DNA of 48,669 bases from Bacteroidia bacterium (GTDB lineage: Bacteria; Bacteroidota; Bacteroidia; AKYH767-A; OLB10). Positions 1-8,159 of this stretch are shown here, piece after piece. Location of the stretch: contig JADLBQ010000036.1 in assembly GCA_020847635.1 (NCBI GenBank), positions 1-48,669 of the forward strand. Reading direction: 5' to 3'. The position numbers and the translations under genes are program-made. Under the pieces are notes generated by a model that saw only the letters and a list, made by a program, of their open reading frames with translations, did no database searches and had not been told where the DNA came from. Each line of letters begins with the position of its first letter. Position 1 is the stretch's first letter.

Positions 1-25
1 GATTTTCCATCTTGTTTCATGGAGT

Positions 26-33
26 TACCTTTG
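26..33 (+). promoter_or_regulatory. Bacteroidota -7 element before ABC-F gene
   Basis: TACCTTTG matches the Bacteroidota consensus TAnnTTTG exactly. Only four bases (TCGG) separate it from the ATG at 38, so transcription should start at or next to the start codon. No clear -33 TTG is visible, partly because the window begins here. Confidence 0.6.
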
Positions 34-37
34 TCGG

Positions 38-1954
38 ATGCTGGCAATTCATAATCTCACTTACGAGATTGGTTCAAGAGTATTGTTTGATAAAGTTTCA
101 TGGCATCTGCAGAATGGTACTAAATACGGTTTAATCGGTCTGAACGGAACCGGCAAATCAACCTTACTCAGAATCATTTCCGGAGAATACCAGGCTGAAA
201 GTGGTACTCTTACCGGCAGTAATGATATGACGATTGGATTCCTGAATCAGGACCTGCTGTCTTATCAGAGCAGTAACAGTATTCTTCATGTCGCTATGGA
301 AGCGTTTGAGGAGATTAACCGGATTCATGATGAAATAGAATCCATTCTTGAAAATCTGGAACATACGCAAAGCAACAAGCTGATTCAGCAATTGAGCGAT
401 CTGCAAACAGCCTATGATGCCGGTGGCGGCTATGCTATTCAGCATAAATCTGAAAAGATCCTGGAAGGGCTTGGATTCAGTACGGAAGATTTGAAACGGC
501 CGCTTAAAGAATTTTCAGGAGGCTGGCGAATGCGGGTCATGCTTGCCAAAATCCTGCTCCGCCAGCCATCGCTGTTAATGCTTGACGAGCCAACGAACCA
601 CCTTGATTTACCTTCCATTGAATGGCTGGAAGCATATCTTTCAGAGTATAACGGCACCCTGATTCTTGTTTCGCATGATCGTTTCTTTCTTGACCGTGTG
701 GTTGATTACATCATTGAAATTGAAGACGGGAAACTGATACCTTATCCGGGAAACTATTCCTTCTATCTTGAAGAAAAGCAACTCAGGCAGGAACTTCAGC
801 AAAACCGGTTTAATAACCAACAGAAATTTATCAAAGAACAGGAAAAATTGATTAACCGGTTCCGTGCAAAAGCTTCAAAAGCAAAAATGGCTCAATCCAG
901 AATAAAAATGCTTGAAAAACTTGACCGGCTGGAGGATGTTCAGACCAATAACCAGGCGATTAAAGTAAGATTTGTGTTTCCCCAAACTTCCGGCCGTGAA
1001 GTTGCACGGATTGACATCAGGGAAAAAAGTTATGGCGATCTGAAAGTATTTGAGAATACTCAGGCTAATATTGAACGGGGAGATAAGATTGCCCTGATCG
1101 GGAAAAATGGGAAAGGAAAATCAACTTTACTCAGAATGCTGGCAGGTACTGAATTTTTTGACGGTTATCTTAAAGATGGATTTAACGTGGTAAAAACATT
1201 CTACGCCCAACACCAGCTAGAGAGCCTGAACCTGAATCAAACTATGCTGGAAGAGCTTCAACAGGCCGACCCGCTGAAATCTGATGGTGAACTTCGGGCA
1301 TTACTGGGAGCTTTTCTTTTTACCGGTGATGATGTTTTCAAAAAAATCAAAGTCCTTTCGGGAGGCGAAAAAGCAAGAGTGGCACTTGCCAGGTCCATGC
1401 TATCCAAAGCCAACTTTCTTCTTCTTGATGAGCCGACTAACCACTTGGACATGCGTTCGGTAAATGTTCTGACTTCCGTTTTAAGAAATTACCAGGGGAG
1501 CATTGTATTGGTATCGCACGACCGCTTCTTTTTCTCTGCAATTGCAAATAAAATCTGGTGGATTGAAGAAAATAAGATCCGTGAACATCCCGGTAATTAT
1601 GAATCGTTTGAATATTTCATGGCGACCAGGAAAAAATTAGCTGACAACAGGTTAAAACAACAGGCTCATTCTGTTCAGAAGCCTAAAAAGGAAGTTAATG
1701 AGCATCATCAGAGGAAAGAACAGTTGAAAAACAAACAAAAAATTCAGAAGGAAATAACTAAACTGGAAGAACAGATTTCAAAACTTGAAATCCAGAGAAA
1801 CGAAATTACCCGGCTTATGAATGACAGTACAATAATGCAGCAGCCAGAAAAATCAGAAAAGATTATTTCCGAATTTCAGACTGTTGAGAACCATCTGAAT
1901 CAGTTAAATACTGAATGGGAATCGCTGATTATTCAACTTGACCATGAAAACTAA
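38..1954 (+). CDS. ABC-F family ATPase
   Basis: Soluble twin-ATPase protein of the ABC-F family, whose members act on the ribosome (translation factors or antibiotic resistance) rather than in transport. No membrane segment is present. The first cassette has a Walker A GLNGTGKST at about residues 34-42, a signature FSGGW near 160 and Walker B/H region LDEPTNHLD near 183. The second has GKNGKGKST near 354, LSGGEKARV near 440 and another LDEPTNHLD near 463. A basic inter-domain linker lies around 250-310. The C-terminal ~80 residues are a Lys/Glu-rich coiled coil, as in the Uup/YheS/YfmR branches. At 638 aa it is full length. The ATG follows a TAnnTTTG element by 4 bases. The next gene overlaps the 3' end. 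The exact ABC-F subfamily is not assigned. Confidence 0.93.
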   Translation: MLAIHNLTYEIGSRVLFDKVSWHLQNGTKYGLIGLNGTGKSTLLRIISGEYQAESGTLTGSNDMTIGFLNQDLLSYQSSNSILHVAMEAFEEINRIHDEIESILENLEHTQSNKLIQQLSDLQTAYDAGGGYAIQHKSEKILEGLGFSTEDLKRPLKEFSGGWRMRVMLAKILLRQPSLLMLDEPTNHLDLPSIEWLEAYLSEYNGTLILVSHDRFFLDRVVDYIIEIEDGKLIPYPGNYSFYLEEKQLRQELQQNRFNNQQKFIKEQEKLINRFRAKASKAKMAQSRIKMLEKLDRLEDVQTNNQAIKVRFVFPQTSGREVARIDIREKSYGDLKVFENTQANIERGDKIALIGKNGKGKSTLLRMLAGTEFFDGYLKDGFNVVKTFYAQHQLESLNLNQTMLEELQQADPLKSDGELRALLGAFLFTGDDVFKKIKVLSGGEKARVALARSMLSKANFLLLDEPTNHLDMRSVNVLTSVLRNYQGSIVLVSHDRFFFSAIANKIWWIEENKIREHPGNYESFEYFMATRKKLADNRLKQQAHSVQKPKKEVNEHHQRKEQLKNKQKIQKEITKLEEQISKLEIQRNEITRLMNDSTIMQQPEKSEKIISEFQTVENHLNQLNTEWESLIIQLDHEN

Positions 1955-3245
1955 CTTAACATTATTATTTCTCTTCCAGGCTGGTTTTCTCCTAACCTGC
2001 CTGGATTTGCCAGCACAGGATTATTATGATAGCCTCTATTTTCGATACGACAATTACATTTATTCCCCGAATGTAAAAACGGTTGTTCTTGAAAAGAAAG
2101 ATCAAAAACTTTCAGACCCAGCCATTCTGTTTAATTCCGGTGAACAGCTTATTCTCTCATTCGATGAATTAGCTGAAAATGCCAATGATTATTCCTACTC
2201 TTTCATCTTATGCAACAGTGATTGGCAGCCGGCATCAATTCCCGAATCGCAGGTCATTGAAGGATTCACCGATGATCGAATCCGCAATTTCAAATACTCT
2301 TTCAATACCCATCAGTTCTATGTTCATTATGAACTTATTTTCCCGAATGAAGAACTCCGTCCGCTGCTTCCCGGAAATTATATTCTGAAAGTATTTGATA
2401 CCAATGATCCGGAGAAGGTAATACTGACCCGGAGATGGCTTTATTACGAAGACAATGTTCAGATTAATGCACTTGTAAAACGCTCAACGGTAGTACAGGA
2501 AAGATTTGCCCGGCAGGAGGTTGACTTCAACCTTGATTTCCCTTTGCTGAATGTTCAGAATCCATTTGAAGAAATCAAGGTAGTTATCATGCAGAATTTC
2601 AGGTGGGATAAAGCTATCTCTGGTCTTAAACCACTTTTTATTATTGATAAAAAACTGGACTATAATTACAATGAGGAGAATAACTTTGATGGCACCAATG
2701 AATTCAGAACCTTTGATACCCGAAGTTATAAATTCCAGAATCAGTATATGGCCCGGTTTGGAGAAGACAGCCTGGGAATGAGTGCCTGGATTAAGCCTGA
2801 AAGAAGCCGTGCAGCCGAACAGTATTCCATTATTGATGACATTAATGGAAAATTTTTGAACACAATCTATGAAGGCCGGGAAGCTGATCTGGAAGCTGAG
2901 TACATGCGTATCCATTTCCAGTTACTGATGGGGGCTCCTCTCGAAAATTCAACAGTTTATGTTTTTGGTGCTCTCACTGACTGGAGAATCCTTCCTCAGG
3001 CCAAAATGATCTATAATTACGATAAAGAAATGTATGAATGCAGCCTGTTGTTAAAACAAGGTTATTACAATTATATCTATGCCGTACTGAAAGATGGTGA
3101 AGACCATATTAATGACACCGAACTGGAAGGCAATCACGCTGAAACCGAGAATGTTTATTCAATTCTGGTCTATCATACACCACCTGGAGCGCGGTATTCA
3201 AGACTGGCCGGATTCAGGAAAGTTTCTTCAAAAGGAATCTTCTGA
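1944..3245 (+). CDS. T9SS plug-type DUF5103 protein
   Basis: Predicted exported protein of the DUF5103 / type IX secretion plug family, by resemblance to the SprA-associated Plug protein of gliding Bacteroidota. It begins with a signal peptide: MKTN, a hydrophobic run, then LPAQDYYDS. The N-terminal half has family-like stretches such as SPNVKTVVL and YSYSFILCNSDWQP, followed by beta-rich sequence to the end. An in-frame TTG at 1938 also opens the frame, but the ATG at 1944 gives the better signal peptide start. That ATG lies inside the last codons of the ABC-F gene (11-base overlap), so the two are probably co-transcribed although functionally unrelated. The gene ends 7 bases from a convergent gene. 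Family assignment is from memory of conserved segments. Confidence 0.82.
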   Translation: MKTNLTLLFLFQAGFLLTCLDLPAQDYYDSLYFRYDNYIYSPNVKTVVLEKKDQKLSDPAILFNSGEQLILSFDELAENANDYSYSFILCNSDWQPASIPESQVIEGFTDDRIRNFKYSFNTHQFYVHYELIFPNEELRPLLPGNYILKVFDTNDPEKVILTRRWLYYEDNVQINALVKRSTVVQERFARQEVDFNLDFPLLNVQNPFEEIKVVIMQNFRWDKAISGLKPLFIIDKKLDYNYNEENNFDGTNEFRTFDTRSYKFQNQYMARFGEDSLGMSAWIKPERSRAAEQYSIIDDINGKFLNTIYEGREADLEAEYMRIHFQLLMGAPLENSTVYVFGALTDWRILPQAKMIYNYDKEMYECSLLLKQGYYNYIYAVLKDGEDHINDTELEGNHAETENVYSILVYHTPPGARYSRLAGFRKVSSKGIF

Positions 3246-3252
3246 ATTCGGA

Positions 3253-4317
3253 TTAGTCAAATAAATGTAAGAAGTTCTTACGGTTGGAACTAACGGAATA
3301 CTCATTCACAATTTTGGGTCTGCAGGCTCCACTCAACCGTTTTAACAGAAGTTGATCTGTCATACATTTCACCAGTGCCTGCTTCCAATCTTCATCAGTA
3401 CGGCAGTGAAATCCGTTTACCTCATGGTCAACAATCCTGAAATTGACACCGACAGGCGAAACCAGAGCCGGGATGCCCAGCGACAAATACTGCAATGCCT
3501 TAAATCCACACTTGCCCTGCGCCCACTGGTCATCTTTAAGCGGCATAATACCAACTGTAAATTCAAGCAGGTCTGCAATTTCAGTTTCCTTTTTCCAGGG
3601 GATAAATTTCAGTGAGGATAAGCTCAATTCAGGCGGGGAATCGGAAATTACCCTGAATTCAAACCTGAATTTCCTTTCAAGTTCTTGAATCACCGGGAAA
3701 ATATCATTCAGATAACGGATCGTAGAATGAGACCCCGTCCATCCGATTACAAACCCGTGTTTATCCGTTGAGGCAATCCGATTATGCTGATGTTCGGTAT
3801 CAATCACCGTAGGGTTATATACAACCCTTGAATTATACAACTTTGCAAAATTGCAGAGATAGTCATTTCCACATGATACTTTATAAGCCCACCGGGAAAT
3901 TGTTTTTACATTGGAGAATCTTTTAAAGTAATTTGTAAATGAATTGCTTTCCGAATAATTGGGAATCCAGATGGCATCATCAAAATCATAGATTATTTTG
4001 ACCGTTGAAATTTTTGTAAGTATCCATAACAAAATTGGCGGACCAAAAGGTGAAAATTCACGATGAATAAAAACAAAGTCATATTGTCGGCATTCCAACA
4101 GATTCCTCCATCTTCTACCATAACCTCTGATCAGACCAATGATTTTTTGAACTAAATTACCTTGTTTATATAAGATGTCCCACGTACGGTTGTCAAAAAA
4201 AGAAGATATCTTAAATTGAAAACCCAACTTTCGGAGATCTTCAAAATAATGTTCAAACCGGAAACGCTGACTGGGTGCTTTCCCCTCAGGATATGGAACA
4301 ATAAACAGAATCCGCAT
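3253..4317 (-). CDS. GT4-type glycosyltransferase
   Basis: Predicted cytoplasmic, GT-B fold glycosyltransferase that would transfer a sugar from a nucleotide donor to a surface glycan or lipid acceptor. It starts with RILFIVPYPEGKAPSQRFR, typical of the N-terminal Rossmann domain of GT4-like enzymes. A second domain begins around residue 180 with FVIGWTGSHST. The donor-site region reads GKCGFKALQYLSLGIPAL near 265-282, where classical GT4 enzymes have a Glu-containing EX7E motif; here the first position is a Lys/Cys context, so the motif is atypical. Length, 354 aa, is normal. Upstream on the reverse strand a TAGATTTG element sits 7 bases from the ATG. The neighbours do not reveal its acceptor. 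Confidence 0.82.
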   Translation of the reverse strand: MRILFIVPYPEGKAPSQRFRFEHYFEDLRKLGFQFKISSFFDNRTWDILYKQGNLVQKIIGLIRGYGRRWRNLLECRQYDFVFIHREFSPFGPPILLWILTKISTVKIIYDFDDAIWIPNYSESNSFTNYFKRFSNVKTISRWAYKVSCGNDYLCNFAKLYNSRVVYNPTVIDTEHQHNRIASTDKHGFVIGWTGSHSTIRYLNDIFPVIQELERKFRFEFRVISDSPPELSLSSLKFIPWKKETEIADLLEFTVGIMPLKDDQWAQGKCGFKALQYLSLGIPALVSPVGVNFRIVDHEVNGFHCRTDEDWKQALVKCMTDQLLLKRLSGACRPKIVNEYSVSSNRKNFLHLFD

Positions 4318-4324
4318 GAGTTGC

Positions 4325-4332
4325 CAAATCTA
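4325..4332 (-). promoter_or_regulatory. -7 element before GT4 gene
   Basis: Reverse-strand TAGATTTG fits TAnnTTTG exactly. Seven bases separate it from the start codon at 4317, so the mRNA would have a leader of only about 0-3 bases. Confidence 0.5.
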
Positions 4333-4349
4333 AAAATATCAGAAATAAG

Positions 4350-4829
4350 TCAGTAGTTTATTCCAAGCTTGTTATAACAAAAACTTAAAACCCAGGCAGG
4401 ACCAATCAATAAAAATTGCAGGTCTTTGAAAAAAGAAGGTTTCTTCCCTTCAAGTTTATGCCCGTAAAACTGACCTGCCCATGCAAGAATAAAAATCACA
4501 AGTGAAACAAGCCCGACCTGTATTCCTTCACGGGTCATCAGGTCAATAAGAAACAGGCATATTAAAGTGAACAGCGCCATTCCAAAAGTCAGCGGTACTG
4601 ACAGCCTCACATAAAACAACAGAACAAACGGAAGTAATAATGTCCCAAAATGAGCATAGCCGGAAAGAGTAGCCGGTAACAACAGGCTCATTGATAAACT
4701 TGGAATCTCAGAAAGTAACCCAAGTGTACTAAAGTAAATGAATGGAACACAAATAAAATGAATAGCCTTATTTTTTCCATTCTCATGACTTTGTCCGTAT
4801 TCTATAAACCATTCATGAATTGTTTTCAT
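4350..4829 (-). CDS. Mpo1-like (DUF962) membrane protein
   Basis: Small polytopic membrane protein (159 aa) resembling the DUF962/Mpo1 family; the yeast member is an Fe(II)-dependent dioxygenase of 2-hydroxy fatty acids. The N-terminus carries the family pattern: a short amphipathic part (MKTIHEWFIEYGQSHENG), then NKAIHFICVP leading into the first membrane segment. The histidines at 15 and 24 are candidates for the metal-binding set. About four hydrophobic segments follow, and GHKLEGKKPSFF near 123-134 is the conserved C-terminal loop with another His. It is transcribed on the same strand as the GT4 gene but upstream of it, with a 32-base gap. The enzymatic role in bacteria is not established, so only the family call is made. 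Confidence 0.82.
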   Translation of the reverse strand: MKTIHEWFIEYGQSHENGKNKAIHFICVPFIYFSTLGLLSEIPSLSMSLLLPATLSGYAHFGTLLLPFVLLFYVRLSVPLTFGMALFTLICLFLIDLMTREGIQVGLVSLVIFILAWAGQFYGHKLEGKKPSFFKDLQFLLIGPAWVLSFCYNKLGINY

Positions 4830-4927
4830 TACTGAATCAGGCGTGCTACGAGATTAGGATAAGAATGAGAAGAAGAAAAATTTTTATCTGTAAGTTGAGT
4901 TTCAACTGCTAAAATACCGAACTTTTT

Positions 4928-4935
4928 TATCTTTG
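4928..4935 (+). promoter_or_regulatory. -7 element of SRP RNA promoter
   Basis: TATCTTTG is an exact TAnnTTTG match ending 4 bases before the paired 5' end of the SRP RNA at 4940, the expected distance to a transcription start. Confidence 0.7.
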
Positions 4936-4939
4936 CAGT

Positions 4940-5035
4940 GGGTAAGTCTTATACGACCAGCTCCCGTGAACCTCCCCAGGGCCGGAAGGCAGCAAGGATA
5001 AGCGGTCGTAGCGGTGCGATGTAAGTAGCTTACCC
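4940..5035 (+). ncRNA. ffs: SRP RNA, small bacterial type (4.5S-like)
   Basis: The RNA component of the signal recognition particle, which binds Ffh and targets nascent membrane proteins. The universally conserved apical part is present: CTCCCCAGG, then GCCGGAAGGCAGCAAGG with the GGAA tetraloop. The ends pair perfectly (GGGTAAG at 4940-4946 with CTTACCC at 5029-5035). The size of about 96 bases fits the small, Alu-less form. A run of T follows directly at 5037-5042, consistent with transcript ending there. Confidence 0.96.
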
Positions 5036-5042
5036 GTTTTTT
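5029..5042 (+). terminator. ffs: SRP RNA 3' end with T-tract
   Basis: The 3' strand of the closing helix (CTTACCC) is followed by GTTTTTT. The long RNA helix itself acts as the stem, so this is a probable intrinsic terminator of ffs. Confidence 0.55.
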
Positions 5043-5114
5043 ATTCATTTAAATACCCAAAGCCATTCAGGGAAATAAATTTCTCATTTTTGCCATCAGA
5101 TAAATTTTTACCGG

Positions 5115-5768
5115 ATGAAATTCTTTATTGATACCGCCAATCTGAACCAGATTAAAGAAGCAGCCAGCCTCGGTGTACTTGATGGGGTTACAACCAATCC
5201 GTCACTGATGGCTAAGGAGGGAATTAAGGGGAAAGACAATATCCTGAAACATTATGTTGACATCTGTAACCTGGTTGACGGAGATGTGAGTGCAGAGGTT
5301 CTGGCAACCGGATTCAGTGAAATCATTCAAGAAGGTGAAATGCTGGCTTCACTTCACGAGAATATTGTTGTGAAAGTACCCATGATAAATAATGGCCTGA
5401 AAGCATTGCGTTACTTTTCGGAAAAAGGAATCAGGACCAATTGCACACTTGTCTTTTCTCCCGGTCAGGCATTGCTGGCTGCTAAAGCAGGTGCTAATTA
5501 TGTTTCTCCATTCATTGGGAGAATTGATGATATCAGCAGTGATGGGCTTCAACTGATTGCTGATATCCGGCTGATTTACGACAACTATGGATTTGAAACA
5601 GAAATCCTGGCAGCCTCCATTCGTCATGCCATGCATATAATTGAATGTGCCCGCCTGGGTGCCGATGTTGCCACCTGCCCGCTCCAGCCCATTTTGGATT
5701 TGTTGCAACATCCGTTGACGGATAAGGGCCTGGAAAAATTTCTGGCTGACTCAAAAAAGTTTATTTGA
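5115..5768 (+). CDS. TalC-type transaldolase / fructose-6-phosphate aldolase family
   Basis: Cytoplasmic class I aldolase of the short transaldolase group (217 aa; the family is about 215-220). It starts with MKFFIDTANL and has the DGVTTNPSL segment near 23-31. The Schiff-base lysine is K87 in IVVKVPM. The stretch NYVSPFIGRIDD puts Phe133 where fructose-6-phosphate aldolase of E. coli has a tyrosine and transaldolase B a phenylalanine. On established structure-function work this favours transaldolase (pentose phosphate pathway, sedoheptulose-7-P/erythrose-4-P) over aldolase activity; that is inference from one residue. A near-consensus promoter element, CATTTTTG at 5085-5092, lies upstream. 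The next gene starts 7 bases after the stop, so it leads a co-directional run. Confidence 0.93.
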   Translation: MKFFIDTANLNQIKEAASLGVLDGVTTNPSLMAKEGIKGKDNILKHYVDICNLVDGDVSAEVLATGFSEIIQEGEMLASLHENIVVKVPMINNGLKALRYFSEKGIRTNCTLVFSPGQALLAAKAGANYVSPFIGRIDDISSDGLQLIADIRLIYDNYGFETEILAASIRHAMHIIECARLGADVATCPLQPILDLLQHPLTDKGLEKFLADSKKFI

Positions 5769-5775
5769 ATGGCAA

Positions 5776-7431
5776 ATGGTTTTAACAAGTAAAAAAAAAT
5801 CCTCAGTTTCAATTTCTAAAATCGAAAAAGGAACTCTGGATGCTGTTCCGGGTTTTGAAAAATTTGCAGTTAAGCATGAAAAGATTTTATTCTGGGTTAG
5901 CCTCTGCCTGGCCTTCGTTTTATCGGTAATGCTTTTTGATGTCAAGATGAGTGAAGGCAATGATGACTCAGATTACATTGAAGGTGCATTCAAATTTTCA
6001 AAAGACTTCAAAAGTTATTATAATGTAAAAGCACCGTTGTATCCGATGCTTTTAAGTATTCCGGTTTCAATCTGGGGAATGAATGTTCCGCTCCTGAAAT
6101 CATTTTCTATTGTTTTTAATCTTTTACAGATTGTTTTGCTGTATTATTCCTTTCGCAAAGTCATTCCGCTAAGTATTCTGTTTGCAGTTTTATTATTTAT
6201 TGCAACCAACAGCTATTTCCTTTACTTTTCCAGTCAGACTTACACTGAAGCATTCTTTTGTTTTCTTCAGGCATTGTTATTCCTTTTTATATATAAATCT
6301 ATTGCTGATCCGAAAAAAGGATTCAGTAAAGAACTTGTGTGGATTGGATTTACCCTGTTTCTGCTGACTCTTACCAAGAATATTTCAATTGGAGCAATCC
6401 TGGCTGTTAGCATATTTTATCTGTTGATCCGAAAATACAAAACCCTGCTTTATGTTCTTGGTACATTTCTTCTTTTCCGGATTCCTTTTGAAATTACCAA
6501 GTCTATGATCTGGGGAACTACCAGTCAGTTCTCCAATCAGTATCAGATTCTGATACAGAAAGATCCTTATAATGCAGCAAAAGGTGTAGACCATTTCTGG
6601 GGATTCATGGGTCGGCTTTCGGATAACACGATGATTTACATCGGCAAGCGATTCTATCAGATTACCGGATTGGTAAGTGATGATACAACAACTTAGTCCC
6701 CCGGTCTGGTTTTTATTTTTTCAATTTTAATTCTGCTGTCCGTTTTTGCAATCATCAGACGTTCCAACCGTTTGTTATTGTTTACTCTGATTTATACATT
6801 AGTGATGGCTGGTCTCACTTTCTTTGTTCTGCAAACCAACTGGGATCAGCCCAGGATGGTGATGGTGTACGTGCCATTTATGTTAATGCTGATCTATAGC
6901 GGTATCTATTATGTATTTAGCAGCCAGAAAATACTCAGAACCTCCATTTTTACAGTTATGGTTATACTGTTTTCATTTGGCGGCCTATTTAAAACAATGG
7001 GTAAAGCAGTTAATAACCTCGGTATTCTTAAGCATAATTTATCAGGTGATAGCTTTTATGGTTATACAGATGACTGGTCAAACTTTCTGAAGTTAAGCCG
7101 TTACTGCGGTGACAGCCTTCCCGAGAAATCGCTGGTTGCCTCACGTAAAGCCCCCATGTCATTTATCTATGCACGAGGTAAAGAGTTCTATCCGGTTTAT
7201 ACGGTGTTCAGCTCAGATCCGGATTCTACCCTGGCTATTTTAAAACGAGATCATGTGACCCATGTATTAATTGCAAGCCTGAGAAGAAACCCGAAAAAAA
7301 AGGATGGCTATGTCATTAACACCTTACATCGGCTGTTTGTCCCTATTGCACAAAAATACCCAGAGAAGCTGAAACTGATCAAACAGGTTGGTGAATCCGA
7401 GCCGGCCTATTTATATGAGATACGATATTGA
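5776..7431 (+). pseudogene. GT39/ArnT-like membrane glycosyltransferase interrupted by one in-frame TAG
   Basis: Polytopic membrane protein of the GT-C type, resembling GT39 enzymes that use polyprenyl-phosphate sugars. The reading frame is open from 5776 to 6693, meets TAG at 6694-6696, and continues open in the same frame to 7431. Read through, it is 551 codons, a normal family length, with a hydrophobic stretch resuming right after the stop (SPGLVFIFSILILL). An acidic loop (EGNDDSDYIEG) follows the first membrane segment, where GT-C enzymes keep catalytic acidic residues, and a soluble C-terminal part follows the last. No frameshift is visible. It could be a recent nonsense mutation (CAG to TAG fits), an assembly error, or read-through. 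The 3' part has an internal ATG at 6772, so two fragments could be made. The downstream methyltransferase begins at the base after its stop. Confidence 0.8.
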
Positions 7432-8157
7432 ATGAATCAACGAATTATAAACGAACTTGAGCATGGGAAAAAGCTGCTTGCCGAGGGTGCCGAGTCAGTA
7501 TGGAATTGGGAAAGCGCGGCAGGAAAAGTCAGAGCGGACAGACGGGCCGGGTTACTGGCCAGCTACTCCAATCTGAAACCCGGTGAGCCTGCTCTTGAAA
7601 TCGGCTGTGGTACCGGATTGTTTTCAAATAAATTTTTTAAACTTACCCATGCTGACATAACGGCAACTGATCTTTCACAGGACCTGTTAAACGTTGCCAG
7701 AATGAAATATCACCAAATCAGATTTAAAGTTGAGGATGCGATGAGTCTGAGTTTTGAGGATAATCGGTTTCAGGCAGTTTTTGGAAGTTCGGTCTTGCAT
7801 CACCTGGACTTAAAAAAAGCGGTTACTGAAATCAGGAGGGTCTTAAAACCCGGAGGCCGGATGGTATTTGCTGAGCCGAATATGCTTAATCCGCAGATTT
7901 TCATTCAGAAGAATATTCCGTTCATTAAAAAGTGGCTGGGTGACTCACCTGATGAAACTGCCATTATCCGTTGGCAATTTAAAAAACTTTTAAAAGAAAC
8001 CGGCTTTAACAATATCCATATCTTTCCTTATGATTTCCTGCATCCTGCAACACCACCCCTGATGATTGGCTTTATCAATTCAATAGGTAAAACCATTGAG
8101 CGAATTCCGGGCTTACGCGAGATTGCAGGGTCTGTCATAATTTATGCTGAAAAATAG
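7432..8157 (+). CDS. Class I SAM-dependent methyltransferase
   Basis: Probable small-molecule or glycolipid methyltransferase of the Methyltransf_11 type (241 aa). Motif I is LEIGCGTG at residues 55-62, the acidic end of strand 2 is in ATDLSQDL, and motif IV/post-motif region reads FGSSVLHHLD followed by EIRRVLKPGGRMVFAEPN. Its ATG directly abuts the stop of the interrupted membrane glycosyltransferase (TGA then ATG), and the next gene starts 2 bases after its own stop, so it is translated from the same message. The N-terminus (HGKKLLAEGAESVWNWESAAGKVRADRR) is typical of methyltransferases found next to polyprenyl-sugar pathway genes. The substrate is not known. Confidence 0.88.
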   Translation: MNQRIINELEHGKKLLAEGAESVWNWESAAGKVRADRRAGLLASYSNLKPGEPALEIGCGTGLFSNKFFKLTHADITATDLSQDLLNVARMKYHQIRFKVEDAMSLSFEDNRFQAVFGSSVLHHLDLKKAVTEIRRVLKPGGRMVFAEPNMLNPQIFIQKNIPFIKKWLGDSPDETAIIRWQFKKLLKETGFNNIHIFPYDFLHPATPPLMIGFINSIGKTIERIPGLREIAGSVIIYAEK

Positions 8158-8159
8158 CT

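Noticed and set aside
6694-6696. TAG as a sense codon (recoded amber)
   Set aside because: TAG ends other genes in the window normally, for example at 8155-8157 and 15407-15409, so there is no sign of a changed code.
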